Positions 8,961-18,255 of a stretch of 22,069 nucleotides of DNA are shown here, one piece after another. The notes beneath the pieces were generated by a model. The model saw only the letters and a list, made by a program, of their open reading frames with translations. It was not told where the DNA came from and ran no database searches. The stretch is from NCBI GenBank assembly GCA_009801015.1, contig VHZZ01016295.1, positions 11,636 through 33,704 on the forward strand, written 5' to 3'. This DNA is from Silene noctiflora (lineage: Eukaryota > Streptophyta > Magnoliopsida > Caryophyllales > Caryophyllaceae). Made by a program: the position numbers and the translations under genes. Numbering within the stretch: the first letter of the stretch is position 1; each line of letters opens with the position of its first letter.

Positions 8961-10859
8961 ATCAACAAAGCTCACACAAGATGCTTTCCAAATACCCTTG
9001 TGTTGCCAACACAAATAGGCTTTTCAAATACCCAAAATGAAAATTGTGTTCAAAACTGCATCAAAAGATCGTTACTTTAAAAGAGAAAGAAATGCATCCA
9101 TTTTTTTATTTATTCTATCATAATTCAAAATCACAGAAAACTCACTAGTCGTTTTAAGATGGATATAGTCATTTGAAAGAACACTCATAGTTATTGTTAA
9201 TATATATGGATAATTAATTACATGGTTGAACACCTTTTTAATCACATTTTTTAATATAATCCATATTACATTATCCTTGTTGAAGCAATTTGCATTTTCT
9301 TATCTCGTACACTATTATGACACTTGGTCATATATTCTACGCTCTTGCTTCATGTACTTACTCACATATTCTTATTACTTTTTCCTTTTCCTACGTAATA
9401 TAGTACTAACAACTTGCACAACAACTAACTAGCAAAAAATTCAAAAGAAATCCTTTTTGAAAATGACATTTTAGAATAAAATCTTTTTTCCCTTTTTCTA
9501 CCTACATTTTTCACAAATGTCTATTATATCAACAATGTACACTTGTCGTCCTATCGCTCTTCATAGTTTTGGGGTTACCAATATTTCGAACATTACACCA
9601 TCTGTAATTGGTAAGATGGCACAAATTTTAGATCGTATCAGTTTCATATTCGCATAAATAATGTCATTTATATTTTTCAATTTAAAGATGATTAGTTTTT
9701 AACTTTTGATATATCAATCAAAATGTTAAAAGTAAATCAAAATCATTTCTAATTTTCCGATGATTGTAATCATTTTCATCTAAAATAAATCTAGGTACAA
9801 TTTAAGTTAATTAAGAACTTTACGTACATATATATACTTCAAGCTTTTCACCCATCAGGCCGATATGATTTTGAAAACGTGTCCCCATGATGATTAAAAC
9901 GAAGCATACTAACAAAGCAAATACGATTAAAATTTTTGCTTGATAGGTGCATACTAACAAAGCAAATACGATTAAAATTTTTGCTTGATAGGTACGGATA
10001 CGAGAGCCAATATCAAGTTCCTAGATGATATAATGACATCCTTAATAACAATCACACAATCAACATCCAATCACTTCCCCATAACTCCATAAGGTAAACT
10101 ATATATTCAAAAAACTAAATTCATCTAACCAAAATGGAATCACGGGATACGTATTCATGCATTTTGTGAAATTATAATCACAATAAATTTTACTACCTCC
10201 GTGTCAGAAATTTAGACACGTAAGTACGTAACTAAAATTTTCTAGGTCTGCCACTATCTCTAACCCTATACGCTAATTTTTCATTAATGAGTTAAAATTC
10301 TAATTAGAAGATGTACGAAAAATATTAATTAAAAATAAATAAAAAACTGAGACGGGACGAGTAATAAAAAAAAAAAGGAAATACCTGCATTAGAACTTGT
10401 ATGGTAACTTTCAGAAAAACCAGACGAGCTTTCGCTAGAACCAGAAGACCTATTTCCACCATTACCCTCATTCACCCCAACTAAATTACCAATCTGCCCC
10501 TGATACACCTGAAAACCACCCGCATTACTACCCCAACAAAACGACGATTTCGAACCAATATTCATAACCTTACGACGTCGTTCCAAAACCCCTTCCTCTC
10601 CAACGACGTCGTTTTTGTTATCACAAACATTACCAACTTTACGCTTCAACTCCTGCTTCTGCTTACCCACCATGGTTTGCTCCTCCTCATGGTTCGATAC
10701 GATCCGAAAATCGGGATTTAACAAAACTTTTTGGTTTGAATACAATTGAAAATTACTCATATTATTATTATTGTTATTATTAAGAGAACGTGTTGACGAT
10801 AATCCGAGGCTGAGGTCTAAATCGTGGTCTTCAACGGCGGGTTTTTGTTCCTCCGTCAT
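6387..10859 (-). CDS. Ninja-family / ABI5-binding protein (AFP-like), two exons
   Basis: The spliced product is 327 residues. Exon 1 is 10859-10385 (475 nt) and exon 2 is 6895-6387 (509 nt), joined by GT...AG with phase 1; together they give exactly 328 codons. Ninja/AFP proteins bind ABI5-type bZIP or JAZ partners and recruit TOPLESS corepressors in the nucleus, damping ABA or jasmonate responses. Seen here: an EAR motif DLDLSLGLS at about 13-21, an Asn run at 27-33, basic patches KRK (72-74) and RRR (94-96) as likely nuclear signals, a Ser-rich stretch spanning the splice (138-170), a Pro/Ser-rich linker, and the conserved C-terminal domain from about 260 to the end with GNGPDGKTISGF, CVCHG (291-295), HAGG (306-309) and HPLKHI. 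The HPLKHI ending favours the AFP branch over NINJA itself. I do not see the usual SLP...EEEWRKRK block, so the middle is diverged. Retaining the intron would give a shorter protein keeping the EAR motif but lacking the C-terminal domain. Confidence 0.9.
7953..8141 (+). repeat. 23-bp direct repeat pair, 143 bp apart
   Basis: CTCTCAAATAGATTTTAATT and the next three bases occur identically at 7953-7975 and 8119-8141, inside the AFP intron. This may be a local duplication or the footprint of an insertion. Nothing between them is recognisable. Confidence 0.8.
8657..8713 (+). repeat. 19-bp direct repeat, 38-bp offset
   Basis: CAACTTGACACTCTTTTAT occurs at 8657-8675 and again at 8695-8713 in the AFP intron. 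Confidence 0.85.
8911..8959 (+). repeat. (AAC)n microsatellite
   Basis: About 16 AAC-type triplets with one AAT interruption lie in the AFP intron. They would be a GUU run in the pre-mRNA of the minus-strand gene. Reading it as poly-Asn on the plus strand is an artefact. Confidence 0.95.
9904..9993 (+). repeat. Perfect 45-bp tandem duplication
   Basis: Two identical 45-base units, 9904-9948 and 9949-9993, begin GCATACTAACAAAGCAAATA. Each unit holds an inverted repeat (AAGCAAA ... TTTGCTT) able to form a small hairpin. Perfect identity implies a recent duplication in an otherwise diverged intron. Confidence 0.95.
10191..10363. mobile_element. Stowaway-like MITE beside the AFP splice donor
   Basis: It is about 173 bp and bounded by TA at 10191-10192 and 10362-10363. 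The left end TACTACCTCCGTGTCAG matches the reverse complement of the right end, TACTCGTCCCGTCTCAG, with a few mismatches, as expected for the CTCCCTCCGTCTC Stowaway ends. The interior is AT-rich and non-coding. Its right end lies about 20 bp inside the intron from the exon 1 donor. Confidence 0.65.
10572..10612. repeat. Two ACGACGTCGT palindromes inside AFP exon 1
   Basis: The 10-base palindrome occurs at 10572-10581 and 10603-10612, 31 bases apart. On the coding strand one is read in the Asn-Asp-Val-Val frame and the other in the Arg-Arg-Arg frame, so they do not come from duplication of a coding repeat. Confidence 0.9.
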
Positions 10860-10986
10860 TATTACTAAAAAAAGTACTGCGAAAATAAATTTTCGCTATT
10901 TTTTTTTTATTTCTTTATTGTGGAATGTTGAAGGAGAACAATGGAGGAAGGAGGAAAGAAAGAGGAGTATGAAGAAGAAAGGTTAA

Positions 10987-10992
10987 TTTATA
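10987..10992 (-). promoter_or_regulatory. TATA box of the AFP-like gene
   Basis: The minus strand reads CCATATAAATTAACC about 130 bases before the ATG. It is followed by a pyrimidine-rich leader (CTTTCTTTCCTCCTTCC-like), typical of plant 5' UTRs. The predicted transcription start is near 10955. Confidence 0.6.
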
Positions 10993-11007
10993 TGGAGAAA
11001 GGAGATG

Positions 11008-11015
11008 ACACGTGT
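11008..11015 (-). promoter_or_regulatory. G-box / ABRE (ACACGTGT) in the AFP promoter
   Basis: A palindromic CACGTG core with A/T flanks sits about 16 bp upstream of the TATA box. bZIP factors of the ABF/ABI5 group bind such elements. AFP genes are known to be induced by ABA, and their products bind ABI5-type factors, so this site fits a negative feedback loop. Function here is inferred. Confidence 0.6.
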
Positions 11016-11049
11016 GAGGGGAAAGATGGTGGCAAAAGAGATGACTGGT

Positions 11050-11058
11050 GACACGTCA
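11050..11058 (-). promoter_or_regulatory. Second ACGT element (GACACGTCA) in the AFP promoter
   Basis: An ABRE-like/hybrid ACGT element lies about 35 bases upstream of the G-box. Paired ACGT elements, or an ABRE with a coupling element, are usually needed for strong ABA response, which makes the pair more persuasive than either site alone. Confidence 0.5.
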
Positions 11059-11059
11059 A

Positions 11060-12774
11060 TGAGAATTAAGGAATATGAGTTGTTACCTTAATTGTTGGTT
11101 AATCAACAAAATAAATACGAATTAATTATCATTTAACACAATTTTTAATATTATCTTTAATGTTGTAATTAATATTCTTTGAATTTTTTTGAGTAAAACG
11201 ATTGGTTAAATATAGTACTACTAGTGTTTCTTTATATGTAACGTTTTCTTTTTTCGATACGAGTTTATAGTTTTGGTTTTTATATAAAAATTTCAAAATT
11301 AAATTTTTTACAAAAAGTTATTTTAATTTTTTCTGATAATTTTCTCACATATTACGAAAATATTGAATCTTAATGTCTTAGAATATGAGAATGAGTTATA
11401 TAAGAAAATAGAAGAGATATTCTTCTAATAGAATTTGGCAAATTTGTGTATTTTGTATCTTTTGGTTTATGTGGTGTGGTATTAGTGTAAGATCATAGCT
11501 ACAAAACTTTTATAACAATTCAATTAGTAAAAAGAAAATTGTTTTTTTTTTTTTAATGAAAAACAATCATGGGTAATTTTTTTTTAATGAAAATGTAGAT
11601 TATCGGTTTCAGTTTCGTAAGAGATATGATATGATCGCCAAACAAATCAATTTACTTTTGAAATTTTATATGGAGTAACTCTGTTGTAAATTTCATCTTA
11701 ATTTAGATGACTTTTTGAAGAGACGGCAAGTTTAACTTAAAACGGGTCAAATATAATATCATATTTTATAATAATAAATACAAAACTCTTCTATATCTTG
11801 GATAACCTGTTGGATAATTTAATGTGTTTAACCCGTTTTATTCTTAATTGAGAATTTGCGTTAAAGAAAAGGCTGAGAAAATGTTGAACAACGGAACCAA
11901 CATTGCAAAACACAGGTAAACACATGTACAATAAAGGCGGACCCACACAAGTGGATCCTTAAAACCAGTTAGAATACGAAACGTGGAGCCAGAATGACAG
12001 CTCAATGCTGCAAGTAGACTGTAAGGTTTGACAGTAACCGGCCAATACAAGTTGACAACACGCGTCCAAATTTGTTTGGATAACTAAATATATAATTATT
12101 TATGATTGGTGGTATACCGGTCGTGCAGGTGATTGGTTAATTCTTCTTTCATTTTTATTAAAGGAGCAGAAATAACTGCGATGAGATAGTGCATGTTGGA
12201 CACGTGTCGTTGAAAGTATCACTAAATGCAATGCACCATTGTATCGTACGATACTGTTTCTGAAGTCTTAAAGTAGAGCGTGATACTTCTCCTATGAAAA
12301 AAGACGAAACTAGAGTATTTGTACGAGGGTATGATCTGGCTCTAGCCTCCAAGTACTCGGTACTTTTGTGATCCATACATAATAATTACGGAGTTAACAT
12401 GGGTATAACAGTACAAGTAGACCTAAAGTATCATTATCGCAGGGAACCCGAGTTACTCGACTTGTTACTGTGTGACTCATTAAGGCCGTCGTCTCTCATA
12501 TTTTGGGACCCTCTGCGAAATTGGGAAAAAAGAGGCCCCTTAGATATACACACCAATGTTAATATATAACTATAAATTAATTTTTAAAAATATCAAAATA
12601 ATTTTGATAAAAAAAGCTAATGAGGCTCAACCGTTATACTATATGATAAAATAAATTTAGTTTCGTAATAGCAAGTAAACTTCATTGTCATGTTAGTTAA
12701 CAGTTCACTCTTTCCTAAGGTTGGGACGGGTTTGATCCTCGTTAATACCACCTTCATTTGATTTTTAAATAAAA
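11060..12774. other. Upstream intergenic sequence, no gene recognised
   Basis: It is mostly AT-rich with poly-T/A runs. A GC-richer island at about 11900-12400 shows no coding domain. A 10-base palindrome GACACGTGTC (12199-12208) contains another G-box, about 1.34 kb upstream of the AFP ATG. The stretch around 12500-12540 (GGGACCCTCTGCGAAATTGG) resembles a dispersed repeat I cannot name. Confidence 0.5.
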
Positions 12775-12918
12775 AAATTAAACTTTGACCTTGTGACTCG
12801 TATGTCGCTTATAGAATATTTCAAAGTTTGATTACGGTGAGAAATGAAAATTAAACTTTGACCTTGTGATTCATATGTCGCTTATAGAATATTTTAGAGT
12901 GATTATATTGAGAAATGA
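12775..12918 (+). repeat. Tandem duplication, about 72-bp period
   Basis: Copies at 12775-12847 and 12848-12918 both begin AAATTAAACTTTGACCTTGT and end GAGAAATGA. They differ at several positions, so the duplication is older than the 45-bp one in the AFP intron. Confidence 0.9.
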
Positions 12919-12934
12919 ACTAAGGTAGAAACAA

Positions 12935-13070
12935 GGGCATCAGCAATAAGAGGTTCATAAAGAAGATTTGTCCACTATTTAAGAGGTTTGTGGACAAATG
13001 TAGTACCCAGATATTTTAAGACTTCTAAAGAAGCATCGGGAATAGTGAGAGGACCCTTAGGCTTGATGAG
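12935..13070. other. Possible MITE remnant
   Basis: GGGCATCAGCAATAAGAGG near the start and GCATCGGGAATAGTGAGAGG near the end are similar in direct orientation. The intervening text, GGTTCATAAAGAAGATTTGT and onward, resembles a dispersed element I have seen in plant DNA but cannot classify. Boundaries are uncertain. Confidence 0.25.
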
Positions 13071-13099
13071 AGGCTACTCGTGAGTGAGGAATGATTGAG

Positions 13100-13200
13100 C
13101 AGTGGACCGAGTGGAAGATGTAGTGGACCGAATAAATGTCACTCGGTAACCTAGTGCATGTACACTCGACCGAGTGGACTCAGCACTCGACCGAGTGCAC
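13100..13200. repeat. Second CACTCGACCGAGTG palindrome cluster
   Basis: Perfect-arm copies lie at 13163-13176 and 13184-13197, with degenerate ones at about 13102-13114, 13122-13130 and 13140-13156. The motif is the same as in the LTR at 37-158. It lies just before a leader-like sequence, the same relative place as in that LTR. Confidence 0.8.
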
Positions 13201-13650
13201 TATTCTGGGCTGCAAATTCGTGAAAGTCGTGTGACTTGCCCTTTCTTATCCCCTCCATTCCTTCTTCATTTTTCATAATACCAACATCAAAATTCCTCTA
13301 AAAACTCCATTGTTGTACTTTGTCACTTGAATTCGAGTTTTCTACTTCATTTCTTCACCTTAATCTTTACTAATTAAGCAAAGTAAGTAATTTTCTCTTT
13401 CCTCTTGTTTTCCCCAATTTAATTTTTCTTTAAATCTACTCTAATTTCAAGTTTTACCATTTATTTGCATGTTTTTGTTTAATTTATGGTAGTAATCAAC
13501 TTTCCCCACCATTATTGATGTCAAATATGAAATTTTCATGTTGAAAATTTGCCCAAATTAGTACATGTCGAAAATTAGGGTTCTTGAGACTAAAGATTTG
13601 ATTTTTGTGTTTGGTGCTTCGATTAATTTTTCAGTAAGGGCTTAACCTTT

Positions 13651-14214
13651 GTTGTGGATGCTAGATCTTACCTTATATTTGAAATTTTGACTTAAAATTT
13701 ACCCAAGAATTTCGAAAAATCTAGTGTTCATGCTCAAATTTTGATTTCATGTGTGAAACTTGATTTAATTGTTTTATAAGACCACCATCCTTGTTAGTAA
13801 TGCTAAATATTGTCTTAAAACAAAAATTTCGTCGTAAAATGTAACCCAAATTTTCGAGACCCTCATAATATAGACGACAAATTTTGATTTATGCACATAG
13901 AACATGGCTTAATTACTTCCTCATATTTCAAACCTTGTTAGTAATGTCATGTATGGTCTTAAAATTTGAATTGAGTCTTAATATGTCCCCAAAATTTTCA
14001 AAAAGGGGTACTATACATACCCAAAATTTTGATTTTCATGTTTAATCCTTGTTCCAATTGTGTCACAAGACTCTAATCTATGTTAATGGTGCATTATATT
14101 GTCTTAAATTAGCAATTTCGTCTTAAAATCGCCCAAAATTTTGAGCCATATGACATGTATACCGGAAACATTTTCATACTTTATACTTGATTTAAATGTG
14201 TTAAGAGTCTTGAT
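13651..14214 (+). repeat. Degenerate tandem array, about 142-bp period, in the retroelement leader
   Basis: A GTTAGTAATGCTAAATATTG-like block followed by GTCTTAAA, then CCCAAAATTTTGAG and AAATTTTGATTT, recurs with starts at about 13651, 13793, 13937 and 14082. The spacing is 142-145. With the hAT removed, the series continues at about 18268 and 18424. The copies are strongly diverged, so the array is old. Confidence 0.6.
14207..14214 (+). repeat. Left 8-bp target-site duplication of the hAT
   Basis: GTCTTGAT directly precedes the left terminal inverted repeat and is repeated perfectly at 18256-18263. Eight base pairs is the diagnostic hAT target duplication length. Confidence 0.95.
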
Positions 14215-14225
14215 TATGGGTGTAA

Positions 14226-14380
14226 ACGAGCCGATCTGATACCGAACTCACTTAGGCTCGGGGTCGGCTCGTATAAAAAAACCAAGCTCGAGCTCGGCTC
14301 TTAGCTCGACGAGCCTTCAAAAGTAAAGCTCGAGCTCGGCTCATAAAATTTTGTTTGAGCTTGAGCTCGAGCTCGGTTGC
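14226..14380. repeat. Left subterminal GAGCTCG motif cluster of the hAT
   Basis: Many overlapping copies of GCTCGAGCTCGGCTC-like sequence. They mirror the cluster at the other end and are presumed transposase-binding sites. Confidence 0.8.
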
Positions 14381-14804
14381 ACTGTCAGTCATAATTTATT
14401 CTTTGCTAAATTTAAAATGGAAAAATAAATATCTCAAATAGAATAAAATTTTATATTCCACATGTTCTACAAACATAGGGGAAAATTACATCCAGTAGGC
14501 TACTACAAATAAAAATGCAAGGCATATAGCCAAAATTTGATAAGATTCGCATCCTTGATTTCTTTCTTTTCGTACGGTAGCTTGATCGCAACATTCCGAT
14601 CTTGAACCAAAAAATTTATGTAAACTTGTATCAGGAACAATCCCATAGTGCACAGCAAAAGCACACACACATCTGAGACAAAACTTTAGAAATTTAGCAT
14701 ACTCTAGGGTCGCTAACATAGTTTGCTATCGATTTAGCATAAAATAAAACAAATGATATTACACAGACAGAAAAAAAGCAGAATGAATGATTACGACCTT
14801 ATTT

Positions 14805-17106
14805 TCAAATATCGGGTATAAGAACAACCTCGTCAATGCTCTCTTCCTTAGTGACCTGTAAAATGAGAGTTTCGTATATGTGATGAACATGGACATAATC
14901 ATATCAGTAAAGGAACAGAATTTAACTAACAAGTATATATTACCTTCTGNTTTTTCTTTACTCCGTGTAAAGCTCGACACCAATCACCGGCACAAAGCAA
15001 CACTTCAACTGTCTCGGGAGCTAAAGAAGCACGATATGGATCAATCACCCTACCTCCAGCACTGAAAGTTGCTTCTGAAGCAACTGTTGTTATAGGAACG
15101 GATAANACATCGCGTGCCATTTTAGATAAAATTCNATATTTTAAAGTCTCGGAGCTCCACCACTTCAAAACGTCAAANTTGAGTGACTCTCCTTGGCCCT
15201 CGCAGCGGTAAGTTCCNTCATNAATATATATGTCAAGCTCAGATTTCTCGGTCACATTATTAGAAGAGGAACTCAGATAATTAAAGACATCATAACATCC
15301 AAATTCATCGTCAATATTGTTGCTTGTATCNCCATTGTCAGAACTACTTCTTGAATTTTCCTCATTTGCACCCACCCGAGAAGTTTCAAATTCAGCGGCA
15401 TATTCTAAGTAAAGTGAATACAATGTCTCTTTTATCAACGAAATATGCTCTCTAGCTTCTTCGAGTTTATACATTTTACGAAACACATATTCAACACCCC
15501 TCAATTTGTACCTAGGATCTAATATAGCACTCAAAGCCATCAACAAATTACATTCACCCCAATACTTGTCAAATCTTTGTTTCATATTTTTAATAAGATC
15601 CTGCATCCATTCCTCCGGATCATTTTGATATTTGTCCAGCACCAATTTTATTCTATAAACCTCCATTAGAAATAAATTAGAAGTAGGATAATCTGATCCC
15701 GATATAATATTTGTGACACTTTTAAAAACTTTCAAAACCTCACACACCCTTACAACTCTATTCCAATCATCAACACTAGGACAAGAAGCATAAAATGAAT
15801 CTTCTTCAGCATATAAAGGAAATACATCCTTAAATTTTAGAGTTGTCGCTAACATTTCATAAGTAGAGTTTCATCTAGTCATATTCTCTAGAATTAACTT
15901 TCTATACGACAATTGCATTTGTTTAACTTTCTCCGCAAATAATACCCGTCTTTGTTCACTAGCTCTTATATATTCTACACTATCATGAACTTTGTCAATA
16001 ATATGCTTAATGGATTCAAGTCCAAATCGAACAATGATGTTCAAAATATGCGCACAACAACGGACACGAAAAACTTTACCATCACAAATCAATCTTTTTG
16101 TTCTTGAAAAAGTCTCCCTCAAATTCTTTATGCAAGAATCATTAGCTGAATCATTGTCAACTGAAATCGTAAAAATCTGCAATTTTGATGACTAAAAATC
16201 GTAAATTTACCCCTTTAATGTAACTAGAAACGACAGCAAAGATATTGCATAAAAACTACAAGAAACAATATATTACCTTATTCTATATTCCTCAATCTTG
16301 CAAGCACCTATATATAGCATTGGATAGTTGTTGATCTTTACGAGGGGGAGGTAAATGAAAGAAATTTAAAACTCGTTTTTGAAGCTTCCAGTTTGAATCG
16401 ACAAAATGGCCCGTAACAACCATATATTCCATCTTTTGAGGAGAAGACTGCCACAAATCAGTTGTTAAACAAATCTTTCCAACTTGCTTTAAAACGGTTT
16501 TCAGTTTCTTCATTTCTTGTTCATACACCTTAACACAATCAGTTTCCTGGTAATACGAGATATCTTTGTCCACTCAGGTCGTGCCCTTTTCATCATCAAG
16601 TTATAACCTTCCTCTTCCAATATTGAAAATGGGTGTTCATGCATAACTATCCAGTGGGCAGCGACCTTTCTCATTCTTAACATATCAAGCTTACCATCAT
16701 GAAGGGGTGGAAGGATTGTAGTACTACGACCCTCGTCATTAGACTCGACTGGCAGAAAATTTAATTTCTTTTGTTTTCTCTTATGGATGTGCTTCTTTGT
16801 ACATTTTTCTAAATGACGAGACAAATGTGAAGTAGGTCCACCCTTTCGGTATGACAATAAAATATTACAGTACTTACATTTTGCCTTCTTCACACCATTC
16901 CCAAGTGTCTGAACTGATAAATCATCCCACCATAGAGCCATTTTCTTTGATTTTGGCATAAAAGGGTCATCCTCTATACCNGGGTCATCCACATCAACAT
17001 CTATGCCTTCATTAGCTTTGTCTTCATTTTATACTTCATCAGCCTCAACCATTTGAATCTCGTTGTCTAAGTGAACAATAGGATTTTCATTAACATGGTT
17101 TTCCAT
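14805..17106 (-). pseudogene. hAT transposase (RICESLEEPER-like), three exons, inactivated
   Basis: Start ATG at 17106. Exon 1 is 17106-16277, exon 2 is 16176-14944 and exon 3 is 14855-14805, with GT-AG introns of 100 and 88 bp. The exons total 2114 nt, one short of 705 codons. Seen: a BED zinc finger (C77, C80, H98, C102 and a Trp pair before it), the hAT core ICLTTDLWQSSPQKMEYM, SVDNDSAND, CCAHILNIIV, and the C-terminal dimerisation region with [21 protein letters not shown] and [15 protein letters not shown]. Lesions: in-frame stops at 17029-17031, 16292-16294, 16283-16285 and 15871-15873, and a one-base frameshift near 16545-16573. Two of the stops replace conserved Trp codons (CLQDW and TRWNST). 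Several single N bases fall in exon 2 and one in exon 1. Related plant copies include domesticated genes, but the stops argue against domestication here. Confidence 0.9.
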
Positions 17107-18097
17107 ATTTTCTATTGCAATTAGAAGATGGCTATGTAATTTAAATAATCATTCAATAATAATAATCAAATAATGAATTTAGATTATAAATGTATCAAAC
17201 AGGTAACAATTTATCTCATAACATAGTGTTAGACCCAAAAATATGCCAAATCCAAGACGCTCCTCAAGAATCCGAAAGTCAACAAAGGAGGATGCATTTG
17301 AGTATGACTAGCAAAAATCAAGGAAACGAGTTTATCAATAATAAGAGAATATTGGATTAGCATGAATTAGGGGAGCAATAAATCAGTAACAAGGTGCATA
17401 TCAAGCCAAGAATCATTTGACGAGCCAAATCTCAGTCATGAAGATTGGAATAGAATAAATTAATTATGGATAGTAATGTGATAGCAAGACATCAGAAAAT
17501 CATTGTTCTCTTATTATTTATCTTAGTTTCTTCAGTATTAATATTAATTTAGAGTTATACTGAGTAATTCACAAATTAGAGAACATTAGAACGAATTACT
17601 GCAAACAAATCCTGATTATCAAAATTTTATGGTTAAAAAGCAATTTGAAGAATTAGAATAATACCTACTTTTAGTTGCTCTTGCACACCCCAAACAAAAC
17701 AAGGAAGGATTCACTAGATGGCTCTTCACAACACCAAGAAAATAACAAATACCCATTATCAAAGACTTCAAGGTGAATAAATAGAAGGATCAAGGATTGT
17801 TAAAAATCGGGCAATGTAAAGTCATAGAACTGAGGGGGCAAAATTTTACTGGAAAAGGAAGAGAAGTTGATTATAATTAATTGGGAAGGGGAAGGTTTGG
17901 TGAGACGATGGAAAAAATGATAAGACTATAAGAATACAACTATTATCCTTCTTTTAATGCTTTGTTTTATTGATGCTTGGAAACTACAATTTTTTAATGT
18001 TGTTTCAGTGCATTGTTTTTATTATAAGATAAGATGTAACATTATCCATAGTTATCAAGTATTTCATTTTAAAAATTATACCAAAATAAAAGTATTC
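17107..18097 (-). other. 5' non-coding region of the hAT
   Basis: This is AT-rich sequence between the transposase ATG and the right subterminal cluster. It should hold the transposase promoter and leader. I see no further exon or nested element. Confidence 0.5.
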
Positions 18098-18240
18098 GAG
18101 TTCGAGCCGAACTCTAGTAAGCTCGGGCTCAGGCTCGTATCACCACAGTTGGGCTCGGGCTCGGCTCGAGCTTGTGTTTGACCGAGCTCGAGTCGAGCTT
18201 TGACCGAGCCGATCCCGAGGGCTCTACGAGCCGGCTCTGT
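18098..18240. repeat. Right subterminal GAGCTCG motif cluster of the hAT
   Basis: Repeated GGCTCGGGCTCGGCTCGAG-like motifs in mostly opposite orientation to the left cluster. Confidence 0.8.
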
Positions 18241-18255
18241 TTGTTTACACCCCTA

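Larger units (their letters stand above)
6896..10384 (-). other. Large intron of the AFP-like gene
   Basis: A 3489-bp AT-rich intron with donor CAG|GTATTT at 10385/10384 and acceptor ATACAG|GTGGA at 6896/6895. I find no embedded gene. It contains a Stowaway-like MITE next to the donor, a 45-bp tandem duplication, an AAC microsatellite and two short direct repeats, listed separately. Long introns like this often reflect transposon accumulation, but most of it is too diverged to assign. Confidence 0.85.
14215..18255 (-). mobile_element. hAT-superfamily DNA transposon, 4041 bp, complete ends
   Basis: The terminal inverted repeats are TATGGGTGTAAAC (left) and TAGGGGTGTAAAC (reverse complement of right), with one mismatch in 13. 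They are flanked by the perfect 8-bp duplication GTCTTGAT. Subterminal regions at both ends (about 14226-14380 and 18098-18240) are packed with GAGCTCGGCTCG-type motifs, typical transposase-binding arrays of plant hATs with these ends. It encodes a RICESLEEPER-like transposase on the minus strand. The element is structurally whole but its transposase is decayed, so it can no longer move itself. The target duplication is still perfect, so the insertion is not very ancient. Confidence 0.95.

Noticed and set aside
8853-9080. Plus-strand frame with an Asn run
   Set aside because: The run is the intronic AAC microsatellite. There is no supporting domain, and the AFP intron explains the region.
12700-12760. 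Possible SINE/tRNA B-box (GGTTTGATCC)
   Set aside because: No matching A-box at the right distance, no tail and no target duplication that I can see.
14486-14719. 77-residue minus-strand frame near the left end of the hAT
   Set aside because: It lies in the 3' non-coding part of the hAT after the transposase stop, with no recognisable domain.
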